Shown piece by piece: positions 50,795-59,737 of a stretch of DNA of 64,000 nt; position 1 is the first letter of the stretch, and the number at the start of each line of letters is the position of its first letter. Under the pieces are notes generated by a model. That model was not told the DNA's origin. It did not search any database and worked only from the letters and a program-made list of their open reading frames with translations. The position numbers and the translations under genes are program-made. The stretch comes from an uncultured Clostridia bacterium (GTDB taxonomy: Bacteria; Bacillota; Clostridia; UMGS1883): the NCBI GenBank assembly GCA_934454525.1, contig CAKSFM010000012.1:1-64000 (forward strand), in the 5' to 3' direction.

Positions 50795-52153
50795 GTGATT
50801 ACTATTAAAACGAACGACAAACTTTTTAAGGAGCTGTGCACCCTTTCGCAGAAAACCTATTCGATTGACCCGGAGCTTTACGGGATTTATAACGTTAAAA
50901 GAGGTCTGCGCAACGCTGACGGAAGCGGCGTTCTTGTCGGACTGACAAAGGTGGGCGAGGTTCACGGCTATGTGCTTGACGAGGGCGAAAAACAAGCTGT
51001 TGACGGCGTTTTGCGTTACCGCGGAATCAACGTTGCAAAGCTTGTTGAAGCTTGCCAAAGGGAAAAGCGCTTCGGATATGAGGAGGCAGCTTATCTCCTT
51101 TTGTTCGGGCAGCTGCCGACAAGGAAAAACCTTGACGAATTCACGGAATATCTCGGCTCGATGCGCCGCCTGCCGGCAAATTTCACTGAGGACATGATTC
51201 TGAAAGCGCCCAGTAACAACATTATGAACAAGCTTGCAAGAAGTGTGCTCGCAGCTTATTCTTACGACCAGAATCCCGATGAAATTTCAATTGAAAATGT
51301 TCTGCGGCAGTCGTTTGAGCTGATTGCGCGGATTCCGGCGATGATTGCACATGCTTACCAGGCAAAGGCGCACTATTTTGACGGAAAAAGCCTTATTCTG
51401 CATACGCCGCGTGAGGATATGGGAACGGCTGAAAACTTTTTGTATATGATGCGCCCGAACAATGAATTTACCGAAACGGAAGCGCACCTTCTTGACCTTG
51501 CGCTAATTCTTCATGCTGAGCACGGCGGCGGTAATAACAGCGCGTTCACAACGCACGTTGTTTCCTCGACCGGAACGGACACTTACAGCGCGATTGCGGC
51601 AGCTGTCGGCGCGCTTAAAGGACCGAAGCACGGCGGCGCGAATGCCAAGGTTATGGCGATGATTGAGGATTTTAAGGAAAACATTTCCGATATATCCGAT
51701 GAAAAGCAGATAAAAGAGCATATAATTAAAATCCTGAAAAAGCAGGCGTTTGACCGCACGGGGTTGGTTTACGGAATCGGTCACGCGGTTTATACGCGGA
51801 GCGACCCGCGCGCCGAAATGCTGCGCGAAAGCGCCGGCAAGCTTGCCAAGGAGAAGCACATGGAGGACGAGCTTGCGCTTTATGATACGATTGCGCGCCT
51901 TACCCCGCAGCTGTTTTCCGAGGTTACGGGCAAACACAAGGACCTTGCAATCAACGTTGATTTTTACAGCGGCTTTGTTTATAAAATGCTCAATATTCCG
52001 CCCGAGGTTTACACCCCGATTTTTGCAATGAGCAGAATTGCCGGCTGGTGTGCGCACAGGCTTGAGGAAATCACCGTTTCGGACAGGATTATCCGTCCGG
52101 CATACAAAAATGTTTACAAGCGGCGCGATTATGTTGAAATAGATAAACGATAA
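50795..52153 (+). CDS. citrate synthase (Si type)
   Basis: The protein has about 450 residues of the citrate synthase family. The catalytic residues are visible: histidine in LHAEHGGGNNSAF, histidine in YGIGHAVYT, and aspartate in NVDFYSGFVY. It condenses oxaloacetate and acetyl-CoA. The start is unclear: GTG at 50795 overlaps the only ribosome-like site (GGAG), GTG at 50762 has none, and an ATT at 50804 is well spaced. Other Krebs-cycle genes are not near. The next gene, glnS, follows by 19 bp in the same direction. Confidence 0.92.
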   Translation: MITIKTNDKLFKELCTLSQKTYSIDPELYGIYNVKRGLRNADGSGVLVGLTKVGEVHGYVLDEGEKQAVDGVLRYRGINVAKLVEACQREKRFGYEEAAYLLLFGQLPTRKNLDEFTEYLGSMRRLPANFTEDMILKAPSNNIMNKLARSVLAAYSYDQNPDEISIENVLRQSFELIARIPAMIAHAYQAKAHYFDGKSLILHTPREDMGTAENFLYMMRPNNEFTETEAHLLDLALILHAEHGGGNNSAFTTHVVSSTGTDTYSAIAAAVGALKGPKHGGANAKVMAMIEDFKENISDISDEKQIKEHIIKILKKQAFDRTGLVYGIGHAVYTRSDPRAEMLRESAGKLAKEKHMEDELALYDTIARLTPQLFSEVTGKHKDLAINVDFYSGFVYKMLNIPPEVYTPIFAMSRIAGWCAHRLEEITVSDRIIRPAYKNVYKRRDYVEIDKR

Positions 52154-52172
52154 AATATTTGGAGGAGCAGAC

Positions 52173-53828
52173 ATGGAAGAGGGTTACTCAAATTTTATTC
52201 ATGACATTATTGATGAAGATTTAAAGGCAGGGCGCGAAACGAGCGTACACACGCGGTTTCCTCCCGAGCCGAACGGATATCTGCACATCGGCAGCGCCAA
52301 GGCAATTTGGATTAACTACTTCACCGCGAAAAAATACAACGGTCTTTTCAATCTGCGCTATGACGACACAAACCCCGTGAAAGAGGACAACGAGTTCGTT
52401 GAAGCGATTGAAGCCGATCTGCGCTGGCTGGGCGCTGAGCCGAACGGCGGTATTTTCTACGGCAGCGATTATTTTGACAAATGCTATGAATTTGCCGAGA
52501 AGCTTATCAAAGACGGCAAGGCTTTCGTCTGCGACCTTTCGCAGGAGGAAATGGCGCAGTACCGCGGAACGCTGACCGAGCCCGGCACGGAAAGCCCCTA
52601 CAGAAACCGCAGCATTGAGGAAAATCTTGACCTTTTCCGCCGCATGAAGAACGGCGAGTTTGAGAACGGAACGCACACGCTCCGCGCAAAAATTGACATG
52701 AGTTCTCCCAATATGAATATGCGCGACCCTGTTATTTACAGGATTCTGCATATGCATCACCACCGCCAGGGGGATAAATGGTGCATTTATCCCATGTACG
52801 ATTTCGCGCACCCGATTCAGGACGCGCTTGAGGGAATCACTCATTCGCTTTGCTCGATTGAATTTGAGAATCACCGTCCGCTTTACAACTGGGTTATCGA
52901 TAACATTGATTTCGAGCACAAGCCGCATCAGTACGAATTTGCGCGTCTTAACATGACATACACCGTTATGAGTAAGCGTTATCTGCGCAAGCTCGTTGAA
53001 ACCGGCACGGTCGACGGCTGGGATGACCCCAGAATGCCAACGCTGCAGGGACTGCGCCGCCGCGGTTACACGCCGAGCGCAATTTTTGATTTTATCGAGC
53101 GCAGCGGCGTTGCAAAGGCAAATTCAATGGCTGATATAAGGCTTTTGGAATATTGCATTTGCGAGGAACTGAACGAAAGCGCGGAGCGCAGAGTTGCGGT
53201 TATTGACCCCCTCCCTGTTACGATTACGAATTATCCCGATGGCAAGACGGAATTTTTTGAGCTGCCGAACCATCCGAAAAAGCCGGAAAAGGGAACGCGC
53301 AAGCTTCCCTTTACGAACAGGCTTTATATTGAAAAGAGTGATTTCATGGAAACTCCTGTTCCCGGTTTTAAGCGTTTGAAGCCGGACGGAGAGGTTCGCC
53401 TGATGGGCAGCTATATCATGAAATGCTGCGAGGTTGTTCATGATGAGAACGGAAACGTGAGTGAGCTGCGCTGCACGGTTGACCTTGAATCGGGCAACGG
53501 AAACCCTGTTGACGGCAGAAAGGTCAAGGGAACAATCCACTGGCTGAGCCGCGAAACGGCGCTTGATTTTGAAGTGCGTGAGTTTGACAATATCTTTAAC
53601 AAGGAGGACGTTGCAACGCTCCTTGAGGACGATAATTTTGAGGAATTTTTGAATCCGAACTCGATGACGGTTTTCCCGAATGCAAAGCTTGAACCGTCGC
53701 TTAAGGACGCGCCTGTCGGCGAGAAATACCAGTTCGTCAGAATGGGGTATTACACGCGTGACAGCAAGAACACAAGCGTGTTCAACCGCACCGCACCGCT
53801 GAAAAGCTCTTTCAAGCCGGAGAAGTAA
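52173..53828 (+). CDS. glnS: glutamine-tRNA ligase
   Basis: The 551-residue class I synthetase has the HIGH-type motif in PNGYLHIGSAKA, the KMSKS-type motif as VMSKRYL, and a two-barrel C-terminal anticodon-binding part. FRYDDTNP-like text (LRYDDTNPVKED) and LEYCICEELN support GlnRS over GluRS. Many Firmicutes lack it and use GatCAB, but a number of Clostridia have it. The tRNA-Gln at 24.2 kb is a plausible substrate. Confidence 0.95.
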   Translation: MEEGYSNFIHDIIDEDLKAGRETSVHTRFPPEPNGYLHIGSAKAIWINYFTAKKYNGLFNLRYDDTNPVKEDNEFVEAIEADLRWLGAEPNGGIFYGSDYFDKCYEFAEKLIKDGKAFVCDLSQEEMAQYRGTLTEPGTESPYRNRSIEENLDLFRRMKNGEFENGTHTLRAKIDMSSPNMNMRDPVIYRILHMHHHRQGDKWCIYPMYDFAHPIQDALEGITHSLCSIEFENHRPLYNWVIDNIDFEHKPHQYEFARLNMTYTVMSKRYLRKLVETGTVDGWDDPRMPTLQGLRRRGYTPSAIFDFIERSGVAKANSMADIRLLEYCICEELNESAERRVAVIDPLPVTITNYPDGKTEFFELPNHPKKPEKGTRKLPFTNRLYIEKSDFMETPVPGFKRLKPDGEVRLMGSYIMKCCEVVHDENGNVSELRCTVDLESGNGNPVDGRKVKGTIHWLSRETALDFEVREFDNIFNKEDVATLLEDDNFEEFLNPNSMTVFPNAKLEPSLKDAPVGEKYQFVRMGYYTRDSKNTSVFNRTAPLKSSFKPEK

Positions 53829-53921
53829 GGCTTCAAGCGATTAAATTAAACGATTGGAAAGAAGTATCAGCCGTTTAACCTGTTTTTACGAGGATTATTC
53901 TTCATTACAATATACTAAAGC

Positions 53922-53961
53922 AAACACGCCCTGCTGCAATTAAGCGGCAGGGCGTGTTTTT
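53922..53961 (+). terminator. glnS terminator
   Basis: AAACACGCCCTGC pairs perfectly with GCAGGGCGTGTTT, followed by a T run. Confidence 0.9.
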
Positions 53962-54012
53962 GCTGTCTGTCATGCAGCAATTGTTTTGCTTGACAGACAG
54001 CAATTGTTTTGC
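53961..54012. repeat. inverted and direct repeats after glnS
   Basis: TGCTGTCTGTCA at 53961-53972 is inverted at 53991-54002. CAGCAATTGTTTTGC occurs twice in direct order at 53975-53989 and 53998-54012. There is no gene in this stretch. Confidence 0.6.
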
Positions 54013-54040
54013 ATGAGGAACGGTGATAGCGAACCCCATG

Positions 54041-54146
54041 CGGCATAAAAGGCATATTTTTCGCAATAATGAGTTAAAACGCTCGTTAACAGACGGCATT
54101 GCAAATCCGGGAGAACTGCTGAGCGGAAATTTAACAAGCATTGGGC
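54041..54146 (-). repeat. shortened inverted copy of the 48.6-kb repeat element
   Basis: Read on the minus strand it has GCCCAATGCTTGTTAAATTT, then GGATTTGCAA, then TTAACGAGCGTTTTAAC and TTATTGCGAAAAATATGCC, in the same order as 48591-48813. The middle 120 bases are missing. The rest of the 53.83-54.39 kb gap has no gene. Confidence 0.65.
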
Positions 54147-54314
54147 ACATGTGTTCAAACCCGTTATGCCTGCCATTTACTCACAATCAAAAGTATGTTT
54201 AATTCAAAGGCACGTTTCACACATAACATGTTCCATACAAAGAAAAACCGCGCACATAATACCCAAAAAAGTTAGACCAAAACCTAACGATTGGGAGGGC
54301 GGTTTTTATGCAGC

Positions 54315-54346
54315 AAAAAGGCGATTCCTTACGGAACCGCCTTTTT
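54315..54346. terminator. terminator of the SLH surface-protein gene
   Basis: AAAAAGGCG and TTCC pair around TTAC with one mismatch, and T runs follow on both strands. Confidence 0.8.
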
Positions 54347-54386
54347 ATTTAGATTCAGATTAATCTGTCAGATAATCCCGACAAAC

Positions 54387-57260
54387 TTACGCGTTGAATC
54401 TGTAAGCAACAACCTCTGCAAGAACACCGTCGTAAACTCTTACGAATACAACAGTCTTGTACTTAGCGCTTGTGCTGAGAGTTGTAGAAGAGCTCTTCTT
54501 CTCAACTGTCGGGTTCTTTGTGCTTTCCGTGTAATCTACAAGTGTGTAGTTAGCGGAAGCTCTCATGCTGAGACCGTCATCTGTTGTAGCAAATGTCTCA
54601 TAGTCGTTCTTAACATCAGCGTCAAGATAGAACTTGTTGTTAGAATCCTTAGTCTTAGAAGCATTAAGGTTAGCAACTACATTGTAGATGTCATCCTTGT
54701 TGTCACCCTTCTTAGCGTCAGCGTCAACTGTACCGAGAGCGCCGGACTTGTTAGCCTGATAAAGTGTCTTGAAGTCGCTTACAACGTTTTCAGAGTTAGC
54801 TGCTGCAACAAGGATAACGTCACCCTTTGCAAGATCCTCGGGAGCAACGCTGCTTGCATAGTCAGCATCTTCGTCATAGATTGTGTAAGTTACTTCTTTA
54901 CCACCCTGGAGACCTGTGATCTGAACTGCATCGTCATCATCATAGGTTACAGTCTTGATAGAAGAAATGATAACTGCAGCAGAATCTTCGGGAACGCTTG
55001 TCTTAAGGTCGAAACCAAGAACTGCACCCATAATACCGTTGTCCTCATCGAGAGCGATAAATGTGAGAGCGTCGTCCTCATCTGCAAAGAATGCGGAAAC
55101 TTCACCTACAGATACATCGTCATCTTTAATTTCGATGAACGAACCGTCTTTCTTCTCTTCGTACTTAGCGTCGATTGCGAATACAACTGTATCCTTATCG
55201 AACTCTGCGCTGCCGTAGCTCATAGCTTCAGCATCATACTTCTTGGTGTTAGCGCTAAGGTAGTTGATGGAATCACCCTTAAGGGCTTTGATCTTATTGA
55301 TCTTACCGTCTTTGATTGTGAACTTGAATACGCCGTTGATAGCCTTTTCTGTTGTAGCTTTAACAGCTTTTGCCTCAACGTCGCCTGTACCGATAAATCC
55401 GGCAATCTTCTTAGCTGTTGTCTTGTCGTCAGTTGTTACAGAAGAGCCGTTCTTATCATAGTACTTAGCCTTGGAAGCAAGGTCATACTCTGCAACAGTA
55501 CCGTCAGCAAGAACAACCTGCATAACATAACCGTCGTTGATACCTGTTTCCTTATCAACTGCAAGTACAAGACCGTAGTTGCCGGAAGCAGCTGAGTCAG
55601 ACTCATTGTGAGCAATCTGACCGTCAACGTTCAGATAGAATGTGCCTTCCTCGTCCTTAAGGCTTGCAACTGTGCCGCTCTTGAAGGGAGAAAGCTCGTA
55701 ATCGTTACCTGCGATTGTAACAGTCTTATCTTCTGTATCGTAAGAATCAACACTGCCTGTTACAGTCTTGGAAGAAGCATAAAGTACGCGAACGTTCTTG
55801 CTGATTTCAACTGTGGAAACAGTGTCACCCTCTGCAAGATCCTTAGCTGCTGCAAGCTCGCCGTCCCTGTAAACCTTTACAAGTACATCTTCGTCAGCTG
55901 TATCGATATCATCGAGACCGCCGTTGTAAAGAGTAAATGTGATTTCACCGTCTTCTTCAGAAACGGATTCGATTGTGCCCTCATCAGTGTAAGCATTGAT
56001 TACGATATACTCGATATCATCATCATTGTCATTGCTGATAAGTTCAATTGTACCGCCCTGTCCAACAAGCTGATCAAGACCTTCGGTATTGTTCATCTTC
56101 TCGCCAGACGTTGTTACGTTTGTGCTTGTTGCAGTATCAAAATCATCAACTTCATAGTTCTTGTAGATCTTAACCTTGGAATCAAGGTCAAGGTCATAAA
56201 CCTTTGTAGAACCTGTCTTTCTGTAGCTGATCTGACCCGGAGTTGTGAACTCTTTGTCGTCTTTGTCAACGAGCTGAGTCTTGCTGATCTTTGTTACAGT
56301 GTTTCCGCTGCTCTTCTCGCTGATAGCGTAAACCATGATGTTGCCTGTCTCATCGTCTTCGCTGTCGCCGATATAAGCGATAACCTTTTTACCGAGAAGA
56401 CCTTCAACATCTACAAGGCTGCAATCAACGTTTGTAGCTGCTTCGTCATCAATCTTTGTTTCCTTACCGTTTTTGTAAACCTTGTAGAAAGCGTTATTGT
56501 CAAGGCTTATCTTCGGAGTTGTGTTTTTCTTATAATCGTTCTTAGCGTAGTCTGTGAACGGAACATCGGAAACAACGCCTTCCCACTTGTTTACTTCAAG
56601 GTACTTGGAAAGGATTGTGTCGTCAGACTTAGCATACTCGTCAGAACCGTCTGTTGTCCATGTGTTCTGATCAAGGATACGAACTTCAAGAGAGTTGTAA
56701 ACAAGAACTGCTACAGTAGATCTCTTTGCAGCGTCGCCAACCTTACCGTTAGCAGACTTTGTGATGCCCTCGGAAGAAGCAACACTGAGGTAACCTGTGG
56801 GGTAACCGCCCTTAGCCTGTGCAACAAGGTCATAGTTAAGTGCGCAAACAATCATCTTAACAGCCTGCTCATAGGTAACCTTATCTTCGGGACCGAAGTT
56901 TCCGTCACCGTAACCGTTGATGATGTTGAGCGACTGAGCTACGTTGATGTAGCCTGCTGCCCAGTGGTCACCGGGAACATCGTTGAAAATTGTTGTGCCC
57001 GCGCTGCTCTTCGCCTGAGACTCGTAACCGAGTGTACGGCAAACGATTGCAGCCATCTGAGCTCTTGTAACTGTCTCGTCGGGCTTGAATGTGCCATCCT
57101 CAAAACCTGTGAGAATACCAAGGTTTGAAAGGATGCCGACTGCTTCGCCAACTGTTGTGCTTGCTTCAACGTCAGAATAAGCAAATGTGCTGATCATGCC
57201 CATGCTGAAGATCATTGCAAATGCAAGAACAACTGCGATTGTCTTTTTGAGATTTGTCAT
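54387..57260 (-). CDS. SLH-domain surface (S-layer-type) protein
   Basis: The 957-residue protein has a signal peptide and three N-terminal SLH domains at about 30-80, 95-145 and 150-195 (FEDGTFKPDETVTRAQMA, YGDGNFGPEDKVTYEQA). The remaining 750 residues are very acidic, rich in D, T, S and beta strands, and resemble S-layer outer regions. Codon choice is strongly biased, which also opens long false frames on the other strand. A consensus promoter, a structured leader and a strong terminator fit a very abundant surface protein. SLH domains bind pyruvylated wall polymer. Calcium binding by the acidic part is possible but not shown. Confidence 0.85.
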   Translation of the reverse strand: MTNLKKTIAVVLAFAMIFSMGMISTFAYSDVEASTTVGEAVGILSNLGILTGFEDGTFKPDETVTRAQMAAIVCRTLGYESQAKSSAGTTIFNDVPGDHWAAGYINVAQSLNIINGYGDGNFGPEDKVTYEQAVKMIVCALNYDLVAQAKGGYPTGYLSVASSEGITKSANGKVGDAAKRSTVAVLVYNSLEVRILDQNTWTTDGSDEYAKSDDTILSKYLEVNKWEGVVSDVPFTDYAKNDYKKNTTPKISLDNNAFYKVYKNGKETKIDDEAATNVDCSLVDVEGLLGKKVIAYIGDSEDDETGNIMVYAISEKSSGNTVTKISKTQLVDKDDKEFTTPGQISYRKTGSTKVYDLDLDSKVKIYKNYEVDDFDTATSTNVTTSGEKMNNTEGLDQLVGQGGTIELISNDNDDDIEYIVINAYTDEGTIESVSEEDGEITFTLYNGGLDDIDTADEDVLVKVYRDGELAAAKDLAEGDTVSTVEISKNVRVLYASSKTVTGSVDSYDTEDKTVTIAGNDYELSPFKSGTVASLKDEEGTFYLNVDGQIAHNESDSAASGNYGLVLAVDKETGINDGYVMQVVLADGTVAEYDLASKAKYYDKNGSSVTTDDKTTAKKIAGFIGTGDVEAKAVKATTEKAINGVFKFTIKDGKINKIKALKGDSINYLSANTKKYDAEAMSYGSAEFDKDTVVFAIDAKYEEKKDGSFIEIKDDDVSVGEVSAFFADEDDALTFIALDEDNGIMGAVLGFDLKTSVPEDSAAVIISSIKTVTYDDDDAVQITGLQGGKEVTYTIYDEDADYASSVAPEDLAKGDVILVAAANSENVVSDFKTLYQANKSGALGTVDADAKKGDNKDDIYNVVANLNASKTKDSNNKFYLDADVKNDYETFATTDDGLSMRASANYTLVDYTESTKNPTVEKKSSSTTLSTSAKYKTVVFVRVYDGVLAEVVAYRFNA

Positions 57261-57286
57261 AATCTCTGCCTCCTATTAAATTATTT

Positions 57287-57332
57287 TTTGAAAGAGTTCG
57301 TTTCATTTTTACTTTCGGCGACCTCTTTCAAA
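57287..57332 (-). promoter_or_regulatory. leader hairpin of the SLH surface-protein mRNA
   Basis: TTTGAAAGAG and CTCTTTCAAA pair across 26 bases in the roughly 115-base untranslated leader, just before the ribosome site. A GGGGTATCCCC hairpin lies nearer the 5' end. Such leaders may stabilise the mRNA. Confidence 0.6.
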
Positions 57333-57382
57333 TTCACCAAAAGTTACAGCAGCTGGGGATACCCCTCACTGACTATACTGCG

Positions 57383-57411
57383 ATTATAGCACTCTATTTT
57401 TGCTGTGTCAA
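57383..57411 (-). promoter_or_regulatory. consensus promoter of the SLH surface-protein gene
   Basis: TTGACA, 17 bp, TATAAT: an exact sigma-A consensus on the minus strand. Confidence 0.92.
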
Positions 57412-57425
57412 TACACCTTTGGCAG

Positions 57426-57462
57426 ATGTAATCAAACTGTAATCTTCTGTAACCTGCTGTAA
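57426..57462 (-). promoter_or_regulatory. four helically phased TTACA(G) repeats
   Basis: TTACAG occurs at 57457-57462, 57447-57452 and 57437-57442, and TTACAT at 57426-57431, with 10, 10 and 11 bp spacing. The array ends 14 bp upstream of the -35 box. It looks like a tandem site for an activator such as an OmpR/PhoB-type response regulator. Confidence 0.65.
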
Positions 57463-57493
57463 TATTTCTTCTTTATAATACACTTTTCATCAG

Positions 57494-57534
57494 AAAACGA
57501 GTTTCTTCTATATATTAATGAAGAAACTCGTTTT
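57494..57534 (-). terminator. serS terminator
   Basis: AAAACGAGTTTCTTC pairs perfectly with GAAGAAACTCGTTTT around an 11-base loop, with T runs on both strands. Confidence 0.88.
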
Positions 57535-57557
57535 ATTTGGAAAATTCTGTAATTTAG

Positions 57558-58829
57558 TTATTTTATAACGGTTTTGCCGCCCATATAAGGAACAAGCGCT
57601 TCGGGAATTGTGATTGAGCCGTCCTCATTCTGATAATTTTCCATAATCGCCGCAACCGTTCTGCCGACTGCAACGCCGCTGCCGTTAAGAGTATGAACAT
57701 ACTGAGCTTTTGAACCCTGTCCGTCCTTAAACTTGATATTTGCGCGGCGAGCCTGGAAGTCCTCAAAGTTGCTGCACGAGGAAATTTCAACATATCTGCC
57801 GTAGGAGGGCATCCAAACCTCAATATCATATTTCTTTGCAGCCGTAAAGCCGAGGTCACCGATGCAGATTCTTACTACGCGATACGGAAGACCGAGACCC
57901 TGCAAAACCTCCTCCGCGTCATGCGTAAGCTTTTCAAGCTCATTATAAGAATCCTCGGGACGCGTGAACTTAACAAGCTCAACCTTATTGAACTGGTGCT
58001 GGCGGATAAGACCGCGCGTGTCGCGCCCTGCACTGCCGGCTTCCGCGCGGAAACAAGCCGTGTATGCAACATGCTTAATCGGAAGCGCGCTTCCGTCAAG
58101 AATCTGTTCGCGGTACATATTCGTTACGGGAACCTCGGCCGTGGGAACAAGGAAATATTCCGTTCCGGCAACTTTGAAAGCGTCCTCTTCAAATTTCGGG
58201 AGCTGACCCGTGCCTATCATGGAATTTCGGTGAACCATGAACGGCGGAAATACTTCGGTATATCCGTGCTGAGTTGTGTGCATATCAAGATAATAGTTTA
58301 CGATTGCGCGTTCAAGCCTTGCGCCGGCGTCCTTATAAACAGTGAAGCGTGTGCCGGTTATTTTCGCTGCCGTGTCCGGATCAAGAATACCGAGGTCTTT
58401 TCCGAGATCCCAGTGAGCTTTAGGTTCAAATCCAAAGTCGCGCGGTGTTCCGAATTTTCTTATTTCAACATTATCCTCGTCGGAGTCGCCGTCGGGAACA
58501 TCGTCCGCCGGAATATTCGGAATTGTAAGCATCATTTTATAAAGCTCATCCTCCGTGTCACGCACCTGAGAATCGATTTCCTTTATTTTTTCGGAAATTT
58601 TCTTCATTTCAGCAAAAACAGCCGTTGTGTCCTTGCCCTCTTTTTTCATGGCAGGAATAAGCTTTGTTTCCTCATTCTGCTTAGCCTTGAGTGCTTCAAC
58701 CTCAAATAAAAGGCTGCGGCGCTTATCATCAAGCGCGATAACGGCGTCGATATCAACGTTTTCTTTTCTGCGCGCAAGCGCTTTTTTCACGCGCTCCGTG
58801 TCCTCTCTTATCATTTTAATGTCCAGCAT
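57558..58829 (-). CDS. serS: serine-tRNA ligase
   Basis: The 423-residue class II synthetase has the N-terminal antiparallel coiled-coil arm (residues about 30-105) that grips the long arm of tRNA-Ser. Motif 2 is in FRAEAGSAGRDTRGLIRQHQF (in two parts) and motif 3 in NGSGVAVGRTVAAIMEN. The ATG at 58829 is better spaced from AAAGGA than the one at 58838. Its place next to parAB is typical near the clostridial origin. Confidence 0.95.
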   Translation of the reverse strand: MLDIKMIREDTERVKKALARRKENVDIDAVIALDDKRRSLLFEVEALKAKQNEETKLIPAMKKEGKDTTAVFAEMKKISEKIKEIDSQVRDTEDELYKMMLTIPNIPADDVPDGDSDEDNVEIRKFGTPRDFGFEPKAHWDLGKDLGILDPDTAAKITGTRFTVYKDAGARLERAIVNYYLDMHTTQHGYTEVFPPFMVHRNSMIGTGQLPKFEEDAFKVAGTEYFLVPTAEVPVTNMYREQILDGSALPIKHVAYTACFRAEAGSAGRDTRGLIRQHQFNKVELVKFTRPEDSYNELEKLTHDAEEVLQGLGLPYRVVRICIGDLGFTAAKKYDIEVWMPSYGRYVEISSCSNFEDFQARRANIKFKDGQGSKAQYVHTLNGSGVAVGRTVAAIMENYQNEDGSITIPEALVPYMGGKTVIK

Positions 58830-58877
58830 TTTTGTCATCCTTTCCGTTATTCGTTATATTCAGCGGTTTTTCCGCAA

Positions 58878-59735
58878 TTATAAGCCCATGGCGTCTACTA
58901 TTCTTGTCAGCTCGTCAACAGAATAATATTCAATTTCAATCTTACCTTTTTTATTGCCCTTAACTCTTACCTTAGTTCCGTACTTTTCAGAAAGCATATG
59001 TTCAAGCTCCGCATAGTGCGATTCAGCCGTTTTTTTTGCCGTTTTAGGTTTTTCAGCGGCTTTTTCAGGCTCTTTAACCATTATTTCCGTTTGGCGGACG
59101 GTTAGTCCTTCATCAATTATTTTATCGGCAAGCTTATCTCTGAGCGCGTGATCCGGAACTGCAAGCAGCGCTCTTGCGTGTCCTGTGGTAAGCTTGCCGC
59201 CCGAAAGATATTCCTTTATCTTATCGCCGAGAGTAAGCAGGCGAAGCATATTCGCAACGTTGCTTCTGCTTTTCCCGACGCGTTCGCTGACCTTATCCTG
59301 CGTCAGTCCGAATCTGTCCATAAGAAGCTTATACCCCTCCGCTTCTTCAATCGGGTTCAAGTCTTCTCTTTGCAGATTTTCAATCAGCGCGACCTCAGCC
59401 GCCTGTATTTCAGAATATGTTTTCACGATTGCCGGAATTTCCGTCAGATTCGCAATCCTGCTTGCGCGCCAGCGGCGTTCACCGGCAATTATACTGTAGT
59501 AACCGTTTTTTCCCTCGGTAACTATTATCGGCTGAATTATTCCGTGTTCCGAAATTGACGCTGCAAGCGCCTGAAGCTGTTCACGGTCAAAGTTTTTTCG
59601 CGGCTGATCGCGCCGCGGCTCAACCATGCTTGTTTTAAGCATAACAACCTTTGTTTCATCCTTTTCGCCGGAGTTTATTCCGTCATCCGTTTTTTCGAAG
59701 AAAGATTCAAATCCTCTCCCCAATGCTCTGTTCAC
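58878..59735 (-). CDS. parB: chromosome partition protein ParB (Spo0J)
   Basis: The 285-residue protein has the ParB CTPase motifs (IIAGERRWRAS near 87 and ALIENLQREDLNPIEEA near 115), the parS-binding helix-turn-helix (LTQDKVSERVGKSRSNVANMLRLL, in two parts), and a C-terminal dimerisation part. It loads at parS and helps SMC loading and origin segregation. The start is GTG, four bases after GAGGAGGAAT-type site, one codon after parA ends. Confidence 0.95.
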   Translation of the reverse strand: MNRALGRGFESFFEKTDDGINSGEKDETKVVMLKTSMVEPRRDQPRKNFDREQLQALAASISEHGIIQPIIVTEGKNGYYSIIAGERRWRASRIANLTEIPAIVKTYSEIQAAEVALIENLQREDLNPIEEAEGYKLLMDRFGLTQDKVSERVGKSRSNVANMLRLLTLGDKIKEYLSGGKLTTGHARALLAVPDHALRDKLADKIIDEGLTVRQTEIMVKEPEKAAEKPKTAKKTAESHYAELEHMLSEKYGTKVRVKGNKKGKIEIEYYSVDELTRIVDAMGL

Positions 59736-59737
59736 TT

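Noticed and set aside
54291..57128. Two long plus-strand reading frames (434 and 506 codons) opposite the SLH surface-protein gene
   Set aside because: They are antisense to a gene with signal peptide, SLH domains, promoter and terminator. Their products are rich in Cys, Val and Ser in a pattern given by the strongly biased codons of the real gene.
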